A stretch of 34,086 nucleotides of DNA from an uncultured Eubacteriales bacterium (GTDB taxonomy: Bacteria > Bacillota > Clostridia > Oscillospirales > Oscillospiraceae), in NCBI GenBank assembly GCA_900540545.1, contig UQGJ01000025.1, positions 1-34,086 of the forward strand, given 5' to 3'. The notes under the pieces were generated by a model. That model saw only the letters and a list, made by a program, of their open reading frames with translations. It did not search any database and was not told the origin of the DNA. A program made the translations under genes and the position numbers. Positions 15,236-22,958 of the stretch are shown in pieces; position 1 is the first letter of the stretch; each line of letters begins with the position of its first letter.

Positions 15236-16093
15236 ATGGACACCATCGAAAAAACCGTAGAGGAGCTGGGCCGGGTCCGGCGTGTGTCCTGGACGGTGAG
15301 CATCCTCCACGTGTGCCTCTACGCCGCGGCCCTGCTGGTCTTTTTCCTGGGCGGACCCTGGCAGCCCGCCCTGGCCTTACTGGTGTGCAACGTGCTGTTC
15401 TACTTCCTTGGCGTGCGGCGGACCATGGGCCGCTACCGGCGGGAGGCCACGGCGGCCAGCCTGCGCTACGGCCTGGGCGGCGGCCTGGAGGACTTCGCTT
15501 ACCAGGACAGGGGTGGCATCAGCCGGGAGGCCTACGCCGCCTGGGCCATGAGCCCCATCCTGGAGGGAGACCAAAGCCTGATGTGCCGCAGCTTCTTCTC
15601 CGGCAGGTGGGGGACCCTGTTCCTGGCGGGGTGCGAGCTGACCCTCCACTACGCCGTCCCTGGCGGCAAGCGGGATTACCGCTTCCTCAGCGGCGCCCTG
15701 CTGACCGCGGGGGAGCCGGGGGACGGGGGCTGGCTCCTGCTCCGAACCGAGCTGTTGGAGCAGGCGGCCCTGGCCGGTTTCCTGGCGGAGCGGGACTACC
15801 AGCTCTGTCCCGAGTCCCCGGCGGAGGGCTGCGCCCTCTACGCCATGGGCTCGTCCGCCCCACCGCCCCCGGAGACCGTCCGCCGGGTGGCCGCCGCGTG
15901 CAAACAGGTCCCGGCCCTCTCCCTGCTCCGCCTGACCCAGACGGGGACGGCGGCCTTCCTCAACGGCCGGTTCTACACCGGCGCCCGCTACCCCACCGCC
16001 CGCCTCACGGCGGAGAAGCTGCGGGCCAACACCCTGCCCGAGCGGGACGCGCTGTGGAAGCTGTTCCGCCTCCAGGCCGGGGCATCCACGTAA
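15236..16093 (+). CDS. Membrane-anchored protein of unknown function
   Basis: 285 residues with two closely spaced N-terminal membrane helices (about 20-42 and 43-60, joined by GGPWQ), followed by a basic stretch (RRTMGRYRREA) and a soluble domain that should face the cytoplasm. The central part (FFSGRWGTLFLAGCELTLHY ... YRFLSGALLTAG) looks like the beta-strand pattern of DUF3137-type proteins, but that resemblance is weak. No catalytic motif is recognised. AGAAGGGAG precedes the ATG. It sits between the hydrolases and garR on the same strand with short gaps, so it is probably co-transcribed although it has no evident place in aldarate breakdown. Confidence 0.7.
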   Translation: MDTIEKTVEELGRVRRVSWTVSILHVCLYAAALLVFFLGGPWQPALALLVCNVLFYFLGVRRTMGRYRREATAASLRYGLGGGLEDFAYQDRGGISREAYAAWAMSPILEGDQSLMCRSFFSGRWGTLFLAGCELTLHYAVPGGKRDYRFLSGALLTAGEPGDGGWLLLRTELLEQAALAGFLAERDYQLCPESPAEGCALYAMGSSAPPPPETVRRVAAACKQVPALSLLRLTQTGTAAFLNGRFYTGARYPTARLTAEKLRANTLPERDALWKLFRLQAGAST

Positions 16094-16149
16094 ACCGGGC
16101 CGGACGCCCGGACACCGTACAACATTATCAATCAACGGAGGTTTTACTT

Positions 16150-17040
16150 ATGGATAAGAATGCAAAAATCGGACTCATCGGCCTGGGCATCATGGGCAAG
16201 CCCATGGCGAAGAACATGCTGAAGGCCGGCTACGACCTCACCGTCAGCGACCTGAACCCGGCCAGCGTGGCCGAGGTGGTCGCCGCCGGGGCCAAGTCCG
16301 CCACCAACGCCGAGATCGGCGAGACCTGCGACGTGGTCCTCACCATGGTGCCCAACTCCCCCCAGGTGAAGGCCGTCATGCTGGGCTCGGACGGCGTGGC
16401 CGCCCACATGAAGCCCGGCGCCGTGTTCATCGACATGAGCTCCATCAACCCGGTGGCCTCCAAGGAGATCGCCGCCGAGCTGGCGAAACAGGGCGTGGAG
16501 ATGCTGGACGCCCCCGTCTCCGGCGGCGAGCCCAAGGCCATCGACGGCACCCTTTCCTTCATGGTGGGTGGCAAGCAGGAGGTCTTTGACCGCTGCAAGC
16601 CCCTGCTGGAGACCATGGGTGCCTCCGTGGTCCGCTGCGGCGAGGTGGGGGCCGGCAACACCACCAAGCTGGCCAACCAGATCATCGTGGCCTGCAACAT
16701 TCAGGCCCTGTCCGAGGCCATGACCCTGGCCAAGATGGCGGGGGTGGACCCGGAGCTGGTCTTCCAGGCCATCAAGGGCGGCCTGGCCGGGTCCACGGTG
16801 ATGAACGCCAAGGCCCCCATGATGCTCTCCGGGGACGACAAGCCCGGCTTCAAGATCGACCTGCACATCAAGGACCTCAACAACGCCCTGGACTGCGCCC
16901 ACACCGTGGGCTCCCCTCTGCCCATGACCGCCGCGGTGCAGGAGATCTTCCAGTGGCTCCACAACAACGGCTGCGGCCAGGACGACCACAGCTCCATCAT
17001 CAAGTACTACAAGAAGCTCACCGGTCTGGAGAGCCTCTAA
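16150..17040 (+). CDS. garR: 2-Hydroxy-3-oxopropionate (tartronate semialdehyde) reductase
   Basis: 296 residues, the same length as E. coli GarR and very close to it. It reduces tartronate semialdehyde to D-glycerate with NAD(P)H. The Rossmann motif GLGIMGKPMAKNMLKAGY opens the protein. The substrate loop DAPVSGGEPKAIDGT and the catalytic lysine motif GAGNTTKLANQ (Lys173) are intact, and the C-terminal helical domain has GGLAGSTVMNAKAPMM. The ATG at 16150 follows GGAGG; a long upstream extension in the same frame is a shadow of the preceding gene. It provides the third step of the aldarate pathway and is the best evidence that the DapA-type neighbour acts as an aldolase. Confidence 0.95.
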   Translation: MDKNAKIGLIGLGIMGKPMAKNMLKAGYDLTVSDLNPASVAEVVAAGAKSATNAEIGETCDVVLTMVPNSPQVKAVMLGSDGVAAHMKPGAVFIDMSSINPVASKEIAAELAKQGVEMLDAPVSGGEPKAIDGTLSFMVGGKQEVFDRCKPLLETMGASVVRCGEVGAGNTTKLANQIIVACNIQALSEAMTLAKMAGVDPELVFQAIKGGLAGSTVMNAKAPMMLSGDDKPGFKIDLHIKDLNNALDCAHTVGSPLPMTAAVQEIFQWLHNNGCGQDDHSSIIKYYKKLTGLESL

Positions 17041-17059
17041 GCCGAAAGGAGTGCCGTCT

Positions 17060-17950
17060 ATGTTCGCACCCAAGGGCATTATCCCGCCCATCGTCACCCC
17101 CTTCGACCAGGAGGGGAACATCGACTTCCAGGTCTACCGCCAGATGGTGGACCACCTCATCTCCCAGGGGGTCCACGGCGTGTTCCCCATGGGCACCACC
17201 GGCGAGTTCTACGCCATCAGCGACGAGGAGTACCGCCGCATCCTGGAGGTCACCGTGGAGCAGGTGGCGGGCCGGGTGGACGTCTACGCCGGGGCCAACG
17301 ACATCACCACCCGGGGGGTCATCCGCCAGATCCGCATCGCCGAGCAGGTGAAGGGCATCGATGCCCTCAGCATCCTCACCCCCATGTTCATCTCCCAAAC
17401 CCAGGAGGAACTGTACCAGCACTACAAGGCCATCGCCGAGAGCACCGACATGCCCATCATCCTCTACAACAACAAGCCCAAGACCAACGTGACCGCCACC
17501 CCGGAGACGGTGGCCCGGCTGGCCCAGATCCCCAACATCATCGGGGTGAAGGACTCCACCGGCGACTTCACCAACACCCTGGAGTACCTCCGCCTGACCC
17601 GCGGCATCCCCGACTTCCACGTGCTGGTGGGCCGGGACACCCTGATCTACGCCGGCCTGTGCTGCGGCTGCGCCGGCTCCATCGCCTCCTGCTCCAACGT
17701 GGCCCCCCGGCTGGTCTGCGACATCTACAACAAGTACGTCTCCGGGGACCGGGCCGGGGCCTTGGAGGCCCAGATGAAGCTCAACCCCCTGCGCATCGCC
17801 TGCAACATGGGCACCTTCCCCGCCGTCATCAAGGAGGGGCTGGTCATGCAGGGCATCCCCGTGGGCAAGTGCCTGGAGCCCATCGGGGAGCTTCGCAACG
17901 ACGAGAAAGATAAACTGCGGCAGGTCCTGCGGGACCTGGAGCTGATTTGA
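17060..17950 (+). CDS. DapA/NanA-family lyase, probable 5-keto-4-deoxyglucarate aldolase
   Basis: 296-residue class I (Schiff base) TIM-barrel lyase. The Schiff-base lysine is Lys164 (IIGVKDSTGD) and the catalytic tyrosine is Tyr136 (ILYNNKPKT). The phosphate/carboxylate loop reads PMGTTGEFYA. In the locus it should take 5-keto-4-deoxyglucarate. Two DapA-like fates are known for this compound: cleavage to pyruvate plus tartronate semialdehyde, or dehydration-decarboxylation by KdgD to 2-oxoglutarate semialdehyde. The TTGEF and YNN motifs look more like DapA/aldolases than KdgD (typically GGTGEF and YNRDN). GarR and glycerate kinase follow, and no 2-oxoglutarate-semialdehyde dehydrogenase is present, so aldolase is favoured. 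ATG 17060 is preferred over GTG 17051 because AAAGGA ends at 17050. Confidence 0.85.
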   Translation: MFAPKGIIPPIVTPFDQEGNIDFQVYRQMVDHLISQGVHGVFPMGTTGEFYAISDEEYRRILEVTVEQVAGRVDVYAGANDITTRGVIRQIRIAEQVKGIDALSILTPMFISQTQEELYQHYKAIAESTDMPIILYNNKPKTNVTATPETVARLAQIPNIIGVKDSTGDFTNTLEYLRLTRGIPDFHVLVGRDTLIYAGLCCGCAGSIASCSNVAPRLVCDIYNKYVSGDRAGALEAQMKLNPLRIACNMGTFPAVIKEGLVMQGIPVGKCLEPIGELRNDEKDKLRQVLRDLELI

Positions 17951-17964
17951 AAGGGGGAGGCAAT

Positions 17965-19293
17965 ATGACGCCTCACGTCGTATCCATGGAGGTCTTCCCC
18001 GTGGCGGGCCACGACTGCATGGAACTGAACCTGTCCGGGGCCCACGCCCCCTTCTTTACCCGCAACATCGTCATTCTCACCGACTCCACCGGGGCCGAGG
18101 GGGTGGGCGAGGTCCCCGGCGGTCAGAAGATCACCGCCGCCCTGGATGCGGTAAAGGACCTGGTGGTGGGCTCCTCCATCGCCGACTGGAAGCAGACCCT
18201 CAACCGGGTCCGCGCCTGGCTGGACGCCAACATCAAGGACGACGTCCGGGGTCTTCAGACCTTCGACCTGCGCACCGGCGTCCACGTGGTCACGGCCATC
18301 GAGGCCCCCCTGCTGGACCTGTTGGGCAAGTACCTGGACGTGCCCGCCGCCGCCCTGATGGGGGACGGCATCCAGCGGGAGAAGGTGCGCTTCCTCTCCT
18401 ACCTGTTCTACGTGGGGGACCGGACCAAGACCGACCTGCCCTACGAGTCGGAGCCCGACGCCGCCTGCGACTGGTACCGCCTGCGCCACGAGGAGGCCAT
18501 GACGCCGGAGGCCATCGTGGCCCTGGCCCGGGCCACCCAGGAGAAGTACGGCTTCCAGGACTTCAAGCTCAAGGGCGGCGTCCTGGCCCCCGAGGAGGAG
18601 CTGAAGGCGGTCCAGGCCATCAAGGCCGCCTTCCCCGACGCCCGGGTGGACCTGGACCCCAACGGCTGCTGGAGCCTTGCCAAATCCCTGGAGCTGGCGC
18701 CGGAGCTGAAGAAGGTGCTGGCCTACTGCGAGGACCCCTGCGGCGCCGAGAACGGCTTCTCCGGCCGGGAGATCATGGCCGAGTTCAAGCGGGAGAGCGG
18801 CATGCCCACCGCCACCAACATGATCAACACCGACTGGCGGCAGATGTGCCACTGCATCTCCCTGCGCAGCGTGGACATCCCCCTGGCCGACCCCCACTTC
18901 TGGACCATGAGCGGCTCCGTCCGGGTGGGCCAGCTGTGCAATGACTTCGGCCTCATGTGGGGCTGCCACTCCAACAACCACTTCGACATCTCCCTGGCCA
19001 TGGTGGTCCAGTGCGCCGCCGCCATCCCCGGCAAGATGAACGGCATCGACACCCACTGGATCTGGCAGGAGGGCCGGGAGCGGCTCACCAAGCGGCCCAT
19101 GGAGATCGTGGACGGCTGCATCGACCTGCCCAAGCAGGGCGGTCTGGGGGTGGAGGTGGACCGGGAGCAGGTGCAAAAGGCCCACCAGCTCTACGTGGAC
19201 CACTGTCTGGGAGCCCGGGACGACGCCCGGGGCATGCAGTACCTGATCCCCGGCTGGACCTTCGACCCCAAGCGCCCCTGCATGGTGCGCTGA
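17965..19293 (+). CDS. gudD: Glucarate dehydratase
   Basis: 442-residue enolase-superfamily enzyme that dehydrates D-glucarate (and L-idarate) to 5-keto-4-deoxyglucarate, Mg2+-dependent. It aligns almost end to end with E. coli GudD: SGAHAPFFTRN, RGLQTFDLRT, CDWYRLRHEEAMTPE, YGFQDFKLKGG (catalytic Lys201 and Lys203), DLDPNG, EDPCGAENGFSGRE, the ATNMI strand and WGCHSNNHFDIS (catalytic His335), ending IPGWTFDPKRPCMVR. All metal and acid/base residues are in place. ATG 17965 follows GGGGGAGG; the frame's upstream TTG lacks support. It is followed by a hairpin and then by a second, more divergent GudD-like gene. Confidence 0.95.
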   Translation: MTPHVVSMEVFPVAGHDCMELNLSGAHAPFFTRNIVILTDSTGAEGVGEVPGGQKITAALDAVKDLVVGSSIADWKQTLNRVRAWLDANIKDDVRGLQTFDLRTGVHVVTAIEAPLLDLLGKYLDVPAAALMGDGIQREKVRFLSYLFYVGDRTKTDLPYESEPDAACDWYRLRHEEAMTPEAIVALARATQEKYGFQDFKLKGGVLAPEEELKAVQAIKAAFPDARVDLDPNGCWSLAKSLELAPELKKVLAYCEDPCGAENGFSGREIMAEFKRESGMPTATNMINTDWRQMCHCISLRSVDIPLADPHFWTMSGSVRVGQLCNDFGLMWGCHSNNHFDISLAMVVQCAAAIPGKMNGIDTHWIWQEGRERLTKRPMEIVDGCIDLPKQGGLGVEVDREQVQKAHQLYVDHCLGARDDARGMQYLIPGWTFDPKRPCMVR

Positions 19294-19308
19294 TGGAGGC
19301 ATAACTCA

Positions 19309-19343
19309 ATGACCGCCGGACAGGTTTCCCGTCCGGCGGTCAT
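19309..19343 (+). other. Intercistronic hairpin between the two dehydratase genes
   Basis: ATGACCGCCGGAC pairs perfectly with GTCCGGCGGTCAT around a 9-base loop. No T tract follows, so it is more likely an mRNA stabiliser or processing site than a terminator. It starts 15 bases after the gudD stop and ends 10 bases before the next AAGGAGG. Confidence 0.65.
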
Positions 19344-19365
19344 GTGATAGAATAAGGAGGCAATC

Positions 19366-20712
19366 ATGCCGTCCACACCAGTCATTACAAAGATGCAGGT
19401 CATCCCCGTGGCGGGCTGGGACAGTATGCTGATGACCCTGTCCGGGGCCCACGGCCCCTGCTTCACCCGCAACCTGGTCCTCCTCACCGACAGCGCCGGG
19501 CACATCGGCGTGGGGGAGATCCACGGCGGGGACTACACCTGCGACTGTCTCAACGCCGTGCGCCCTCTGGTGGAGGGCCAGCCCATCGCCCACGCCCGCC
19601 AAATCCTCCAGACCATCCACCTACTCTCCCGCCCCGCCGCCGGAGACGACGGGGGCGGCATCCAGACCCTGGACATCTCCAAGCTGAAGTTCGTGGTCAA
19701 GAGCGAGTGGGCCATCGAGTGCGCCCTGCTGGACCTGCTGGGCCAGTTCATGGGGGTGCCCATGTGCCAGCTCCTGGGCGAGGGGCAGCAGCGCACCGAG
19801 GTGCCGGTGCTGGGCTACCTCTTTTATGTCTCCGACAAGGGGAAGGCCCCCGCCGGCGCCCCCTACCTGGACGAGGGGGACAGCCCCGACCCCTGGTTCC
19901 GCCTGCGCCGGGAGGCGTTGCTCACCCCGGCGCGCATCGTGGAGGAGGCCGAGGCGGTCCGGGAAAAATACGGCTTCGAGAACTTCAAGCTCAAGGGCGG
20001 CGTCCTGGCCGGGGAGACGGAGATGGAGACGGTCTGCGCCCTGAAAAAGCGGTTCCCGTCGGCCCGGGTCAACATCGACCCCAACGGGGCCTGGAGCCTG
20101 GACGAGGCCGTCCGCCTGTGCCGGGACATGCACGGCATCCTCACCTACGTGGAGGACCCCTGTGGCCCGGAAAACGGCTTCTCCGGCCGGGAGATCATGC
20201 GGGAGTTCAAGAACGCCACCGGCTTCCAGGTTGCCACCAACATGATCGCCACCGACTGGCGGCAGTTCTACCACACCGCCAGCCTGAACGCCTGCGACAT
20301 CATCCTGGCCGACCCCCACTTCTGGGGCTTCGACGGGGCGGTGCGCATGTCCCAGTTACTGGATAGTTGGGGCCTGACCTGGGGCATCCACTCCAACAAC
20401 CACTTCGACGTCACCCTGGCCGCCTTCGCCCAGGTGGGGGCCGCCGCCGTGGGGGAGCCCGCCCCCCTGGACACCCACTGGATCTGGCAGGACGGCCAAA
20501 ACCTGCTGGTGGATGCGCCGAAAATCGTGGGCGGCAGGCTCCAGGTGCCCCAGGGTCCCGGCCTGGGGGTCCGCCTGGACATGGACCGGGTGATGGCGGC
20601 CAACGACCTCTACCGCCGCCTGCCCTCCCACGACCGGGATGACAGCATCGCCATGCAGTATCTGATCCCCGGCTGGACCTACGACCACAAACGGCCCTGC
20701 CTGGTGCGGTAA
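19366..20712 (+). CDS. Second glucarate dehydratase-like enolase-superfamily protein
   Basis: 448 residues, a paralogue of the preceding gudD and about as distant from it as E. coli GudX is from GudD. Catalytic positions persist: KLKGG (Lys208 and Lys210), NIDPNGAWSL, EDPCGPENGFSGREIM, ATNMIATDWRQ, LADPHFWGF and WGIHSNNHFDVT (His342). The block WYRLRHEEAM of GudD is changed to WFRLRREALL, and the 100s loop (QTLDISKLKF) differs from the GudD QTFDLRT. The substrate may therefore be another diastereomer or a derivative of glucarate. ATG 19366 follows AAGGAGG. E. coli also carries gudX beside gudD, so the tandem arrangement has precedent, with GudX's role unclear there too. Confidence 0.85.
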   Translation: MPSTPVITKMQVIPVAGWDSMLMTLSGAHGPCFTRNLVLLTDSAGHIGVGEIHGGDYTCDCLNAVRPLVEGQPIAHARQILQTIHLLSRPAAGDDGGGIQTLDISKLKFVVKSEWAIECALLDLLGQFMGVPMCQLLGEGQQRTEVPVLGYLFYVSDKGKAPAGAPYLDEGDSPDPWFRLRREALLTPARIVEEAEAVREKYGFENFKLKGGVLAGETEMETVCALKKRFPSARVNIDPNGAWSLDEAVRLCRDMHGILTYVEDPCGPENGFSGREIMREFKNATGFQVATNMIATDWRQFYHTASLNACDIILADPHFWGFDGAVRMSQLLDSWGLTWGIHSNNHFDVTLAAFAQVGAAAVGEPAPLDTHWIWQDGQNLLVDAPKIVGGRLQVPQGPGLGVRLDMDRVMAANDLYRRLPSHDRDDSIAMQYLIPGWTYDHKRPCLVR

Positions 20713-20727
20713 AAGGAGCTGACCGAT

Positions 20728-21966
20728 ATGAAAGAATGTTTACGGGCCCACGCCGACGCCATCGTCCGGGGGGCCATCGACCGGGTCATGCCCGGCCCTG
20801 CGGTTCGCCGGGCTCTGGATGGCCGGGACTTCGGCCCCGGCCGCCTGGTGCTGGTCTCGGTGGGCAAGGCGGGCTGGTCCATGGCCCAGGCGGCCTGCGA
20901 CTGCCTGAGCCAGCGCGTGGACGGCGGCATCGTCATCACCAAGCACGGCCACGCCCAGGGCCCCATCGGCCCCCTGGTGATTCGGGAGGCGGGCCACCCG
21001 GTGCCCGACGGCAACACCTTCTCCGCCACCGCCCAGGCCCTGGCGCTGACGGCGGACCTGACGGAGCGGGACACCGTCCTCTTCCTCCTGTCCGGGGGCG
21101 GCTCCGCCCTCTTTGAGTCCCCCCTGGTCCCCCAGGAGGAGCTTCAGGACGTGACCCGCCAGCTCCTGGCCTCGGGGGCGGACATCGTGGAGATGAACAC
21201 CATCCGCAAGCGCCTGAGCGGGGTGAAGGGGGGGCGCTTCGCCCAGCACTGCGCCCCCGCCAGGGTCCTGGCCGTGGTCCTCTCCGACATCATCGGCGAC
21301 CCCCTGGATATGATCGCCTCCGGCCCTGCCTACCCCGACTCCTCCACCGCCGACGACGCCCGGCGCATCACGGCGCAGTACGGCCTGGACCTCTCCCCTC
21401 AGGCCCGGTCCCTACTGGACCGGGAGACCCCCAAGGCCCTGGACAATGTGGAGACCTTGGTCACCGGCTCGGTGCGGGAGCTTTGCTCCGCCGCCGCCGA
21501 TGTCTGCCGGGAGCTGGGCTACGAGCCGGTGGTCCTCACCGACTCCCTGTGCTGCGAGGCCCGGGAGGCCGGCTCCTTCCTGGCCTCCATCGCCAGGAGC
21601 CACCAGGATTCCCGGCGGTCCCTGGCCTTCCTGGCCGGGGGTGAAACGGTGGTCCACCTCACCGGCCAGGGCCTGGGGGGCCGGAACCAGGAGCTGGCCC
21701 TGGCCGCCGCCCAGGGCATCGCCGGGTGCGCCGGCACCGCCGTGTTCTCCGTGGGCAGCGACGGCACCGACGGCCCCACCGACGCCGCCGGCGGCTGGGT
21801 GGACGGCGGCACCCTAGATGCCCTCTCGGCCCAGGGCCTGGACCTCTTCCAAGTCCTCCGGGACAACGACGCCTACCACGCTCTGGAGCGCACCGGCGGC
21901 CTCATCGTCACCGGCGGCACCGGCACCAACGTCAACGATGTGGCGGTGGTCCTCATCCACCGCTGA
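20728..21966 (+). CDS. Glycerate kinase, DUF4147/MOFRL (GckA/TtuD) type
   Basis: 412 residues: an N-terminal DUF4147 domain (about 1-230) with VSVGKAGWSMA and FLLSGGGSALFE, and a C-terminal MOFRL domain (about 290-410) with LAGGETVVHLTGQGLGGRNQ and VGSDGTDGPTDAAGG. This family phosphorylates D-glycerate, typically giving 2-phosphoglycerate, and is unrelated to the GarK/GlxK family used by E. coli. It would feed the tartronate semialdehyde branch into lower glycolysis. AAAAGGAG precedes the ATG, 15 bases after the upstream stop. All conserved glycine and lysine (KxxSGVKGG) motifs are present. Confidence 0.93.
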   Translation: MKECLRAHADAIVRGAIDRVMPGPAVRRALDGRDFGPGRLVLVSVGKAGWSMAQAACDCLSQRVDGGIVITKHGHAQGPIGPLVIREAGHPVPDGNTFSATAQALALTADLTERDTVLFLLSGGGSALFESPLVPQEELQDVTRQLLASGADIVEMNTIRKRLSGVKGGRFAQHCAPARVLAVVLSDIIGDPLDMIASGPAYPDSSTADDARRITAQYGLDLSPQARSLLDRETPKALDNVETLVTGSVRELCSAAADVCRELGYEPVVLTDSLCCEAREAGSFLASIARSHQDSRRSLAFLAGGETVVHLTGQGLGGRNQELALAAAQGIAGCAGTAVFSVGSDGTDGPTDAAGGWVDGGTLDALSAQGLDLFQVLRDNDAYHALERTGGLIVTGGTGTNVNDVAVVLIHR

Positions 21967-21981
21967 AAGGAGCGCCCATCC

Positions 21982-22491
21982 ATGCGGTTTCACTATTGCC
22001 CCGACTGCGGCGCGGCCCTGGAGGTCCGCCCCATCGGGGACGAGGGGGACACCCCCTGGTGTCCCCGCTGCCAGAAGCCCCTGTTCGACCGCTTCTCCAC
22101 CTGCGTGATCGCCTTGGTGGTCAACGGGGCCGGGCAGGCCGCCATTCTCCGGCAGGGCTATCTCTCCCAGCAATACGGCACGCTGGTCTCGGGTTATATG
22201 CAGCCCGGCGAAACCGCCGAGCAGGCCGCCCGCCGGGAGATCGGGGAGGAGCTGGGCCTGTCCGTCACCGAACTGGAGTACGCCGGGACCTGGTGGATGG
22301 ACAAAAAGGACATGCTGATGATCGGCTTTTTCGCCCGGGCCGAGGGGACCTTCCGGCTCTCCGGCGAAGTGGACAGCGCCTGCTGGACGCCGCTGTCCCA
22401 GGCCCTGGAGCAGGTCCACCCCGCCGGAAGCGTCTCCCACGCCATGGTGGAGGCCTATTTGAAGCGATATAGAGAGGAGCCTTTTATATGA
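21982..22491 (+). CDS. Zinc-ribbon Nudix hydrolase
   Basis: 169 residues. An N-terminal zinc ribbon, CPDC at about 6-9 and CPRC at about 31-34, precedes a Nudix domain whose box GYMQPGETAEQAARRE ... EELGL (about 71-93) fits GX5EX7REUXEEXGU exactly. NADH pyrophosphatases of the NudC group share the ribbon-plus-Nudix layout, but this protein is shorter and lacks a clear NudC-specific tail, so the substrate is unknown; a nucleoside diphosphate derivative is likely. It overlaps the next gene by four bases (ATGA), so translation is coupled. A link to aldarate breakdown is not obvious. Confidence 0.88.
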   Translation: MRFHYCPDCGAALEVRPIGDEGDTPWCPRCQKPLFDRFSTCVIALVVNGAGQAAILRQGYLSQQYGTLVSGYMQPGETAEQAARREIGEELGLSVTELEYAGTWWMDKKDMLMIGFFARAEGTFRLSGEVDSACWTPLSQALEQVHPAGSVSHAMVEAYLKRYREEPFI

Positions 22492-22946
22492 AAGACGTAT
22501 CCCTGAACGCCAAGGAGATCATGCAGATTTGGGCCCGCTGCCCCGTGGAGGAACACCTCTGGGTGGGAGAGAGCGACTTCGGCCTTCTCCGGGCCATCTG
22601 CATCACCGGGGGGCACTTCTCCGGTGAGGTCTTGAACGGCCAGGTTGTCCCCGGCGGAGCCGACTGGAACACCGGCTTCGGCGGCCACACCCCCCAGGAG
22701 TTCACCAGCGTGGACATGTTCGCCAAATACCTGCTGAAAACCGACGACGGGGTCTATATCGCCATTGAGAACACCGCCCGCCGGGACAAGACCCATCCCT
22801 CCCCCTATATCGTCACCACCCCCAAATTCACCGCTCCCCGGGGCAAATACGAGTGGCTCAACTACGGGGTCTACGTGGCCAATCTAGTGGCCGAGGAGCA
22901 GGACGGGGTCAAGACCATCCACATCACCGTTTATCAGATGCAGTAG
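22488..22946 (+). CDS. DUF3237 (UPF0311) family protein
   Basis: 152 residues. The motif GGHFSGEVLNGQVVPGGADW is typical of DUF3237, a small beta-barrel family with no agreed biochemical function. DGVYIAIENTARR and the C-terminal strand IHITVYQM also fit. No signal peptide or membrane helix is seen. The start codon overlaps the Nudix stop. Members commonly lie in catabolic operons for aromatic or hydroxylated acids (general impression, not computed). In this operon it may bind or act on an acyl/lactone intermediate; the function is open. Confidence 0.85.
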   Translation: MKDVSLNAKEIMQIWARCPVEEHLWVGESDFGLLRAICITGGHFSGEVLNGQVVPGGADWNTGFGGHTPQEFTSVDMFAKYLLKTDDGVYIAIENTARRDKTHPSPYIVTTPKFTAPRGKYEWLNYGVYVANLVAEEQDGVKTIHITVYQMQ

Positions 22947-22958
22947 GGGAGCCTTGGG

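Noticed and set aside
15313..17040. A 575-residue frame that would fuse a leader to garR
   Set aside because: The first 280 residues overlap the membrane protein in another frame and are Arg/Pro/Gly-rich. The true garR start at 16150 has a GGAGG site and matches GarR length.
17060..17950. Dihydrodipicolinate synthase for lysine synthesis
   Set aside because: The family fold is the same, but the gene is locked between garR and gudD, so a sugar-acid lyase is far more likely.
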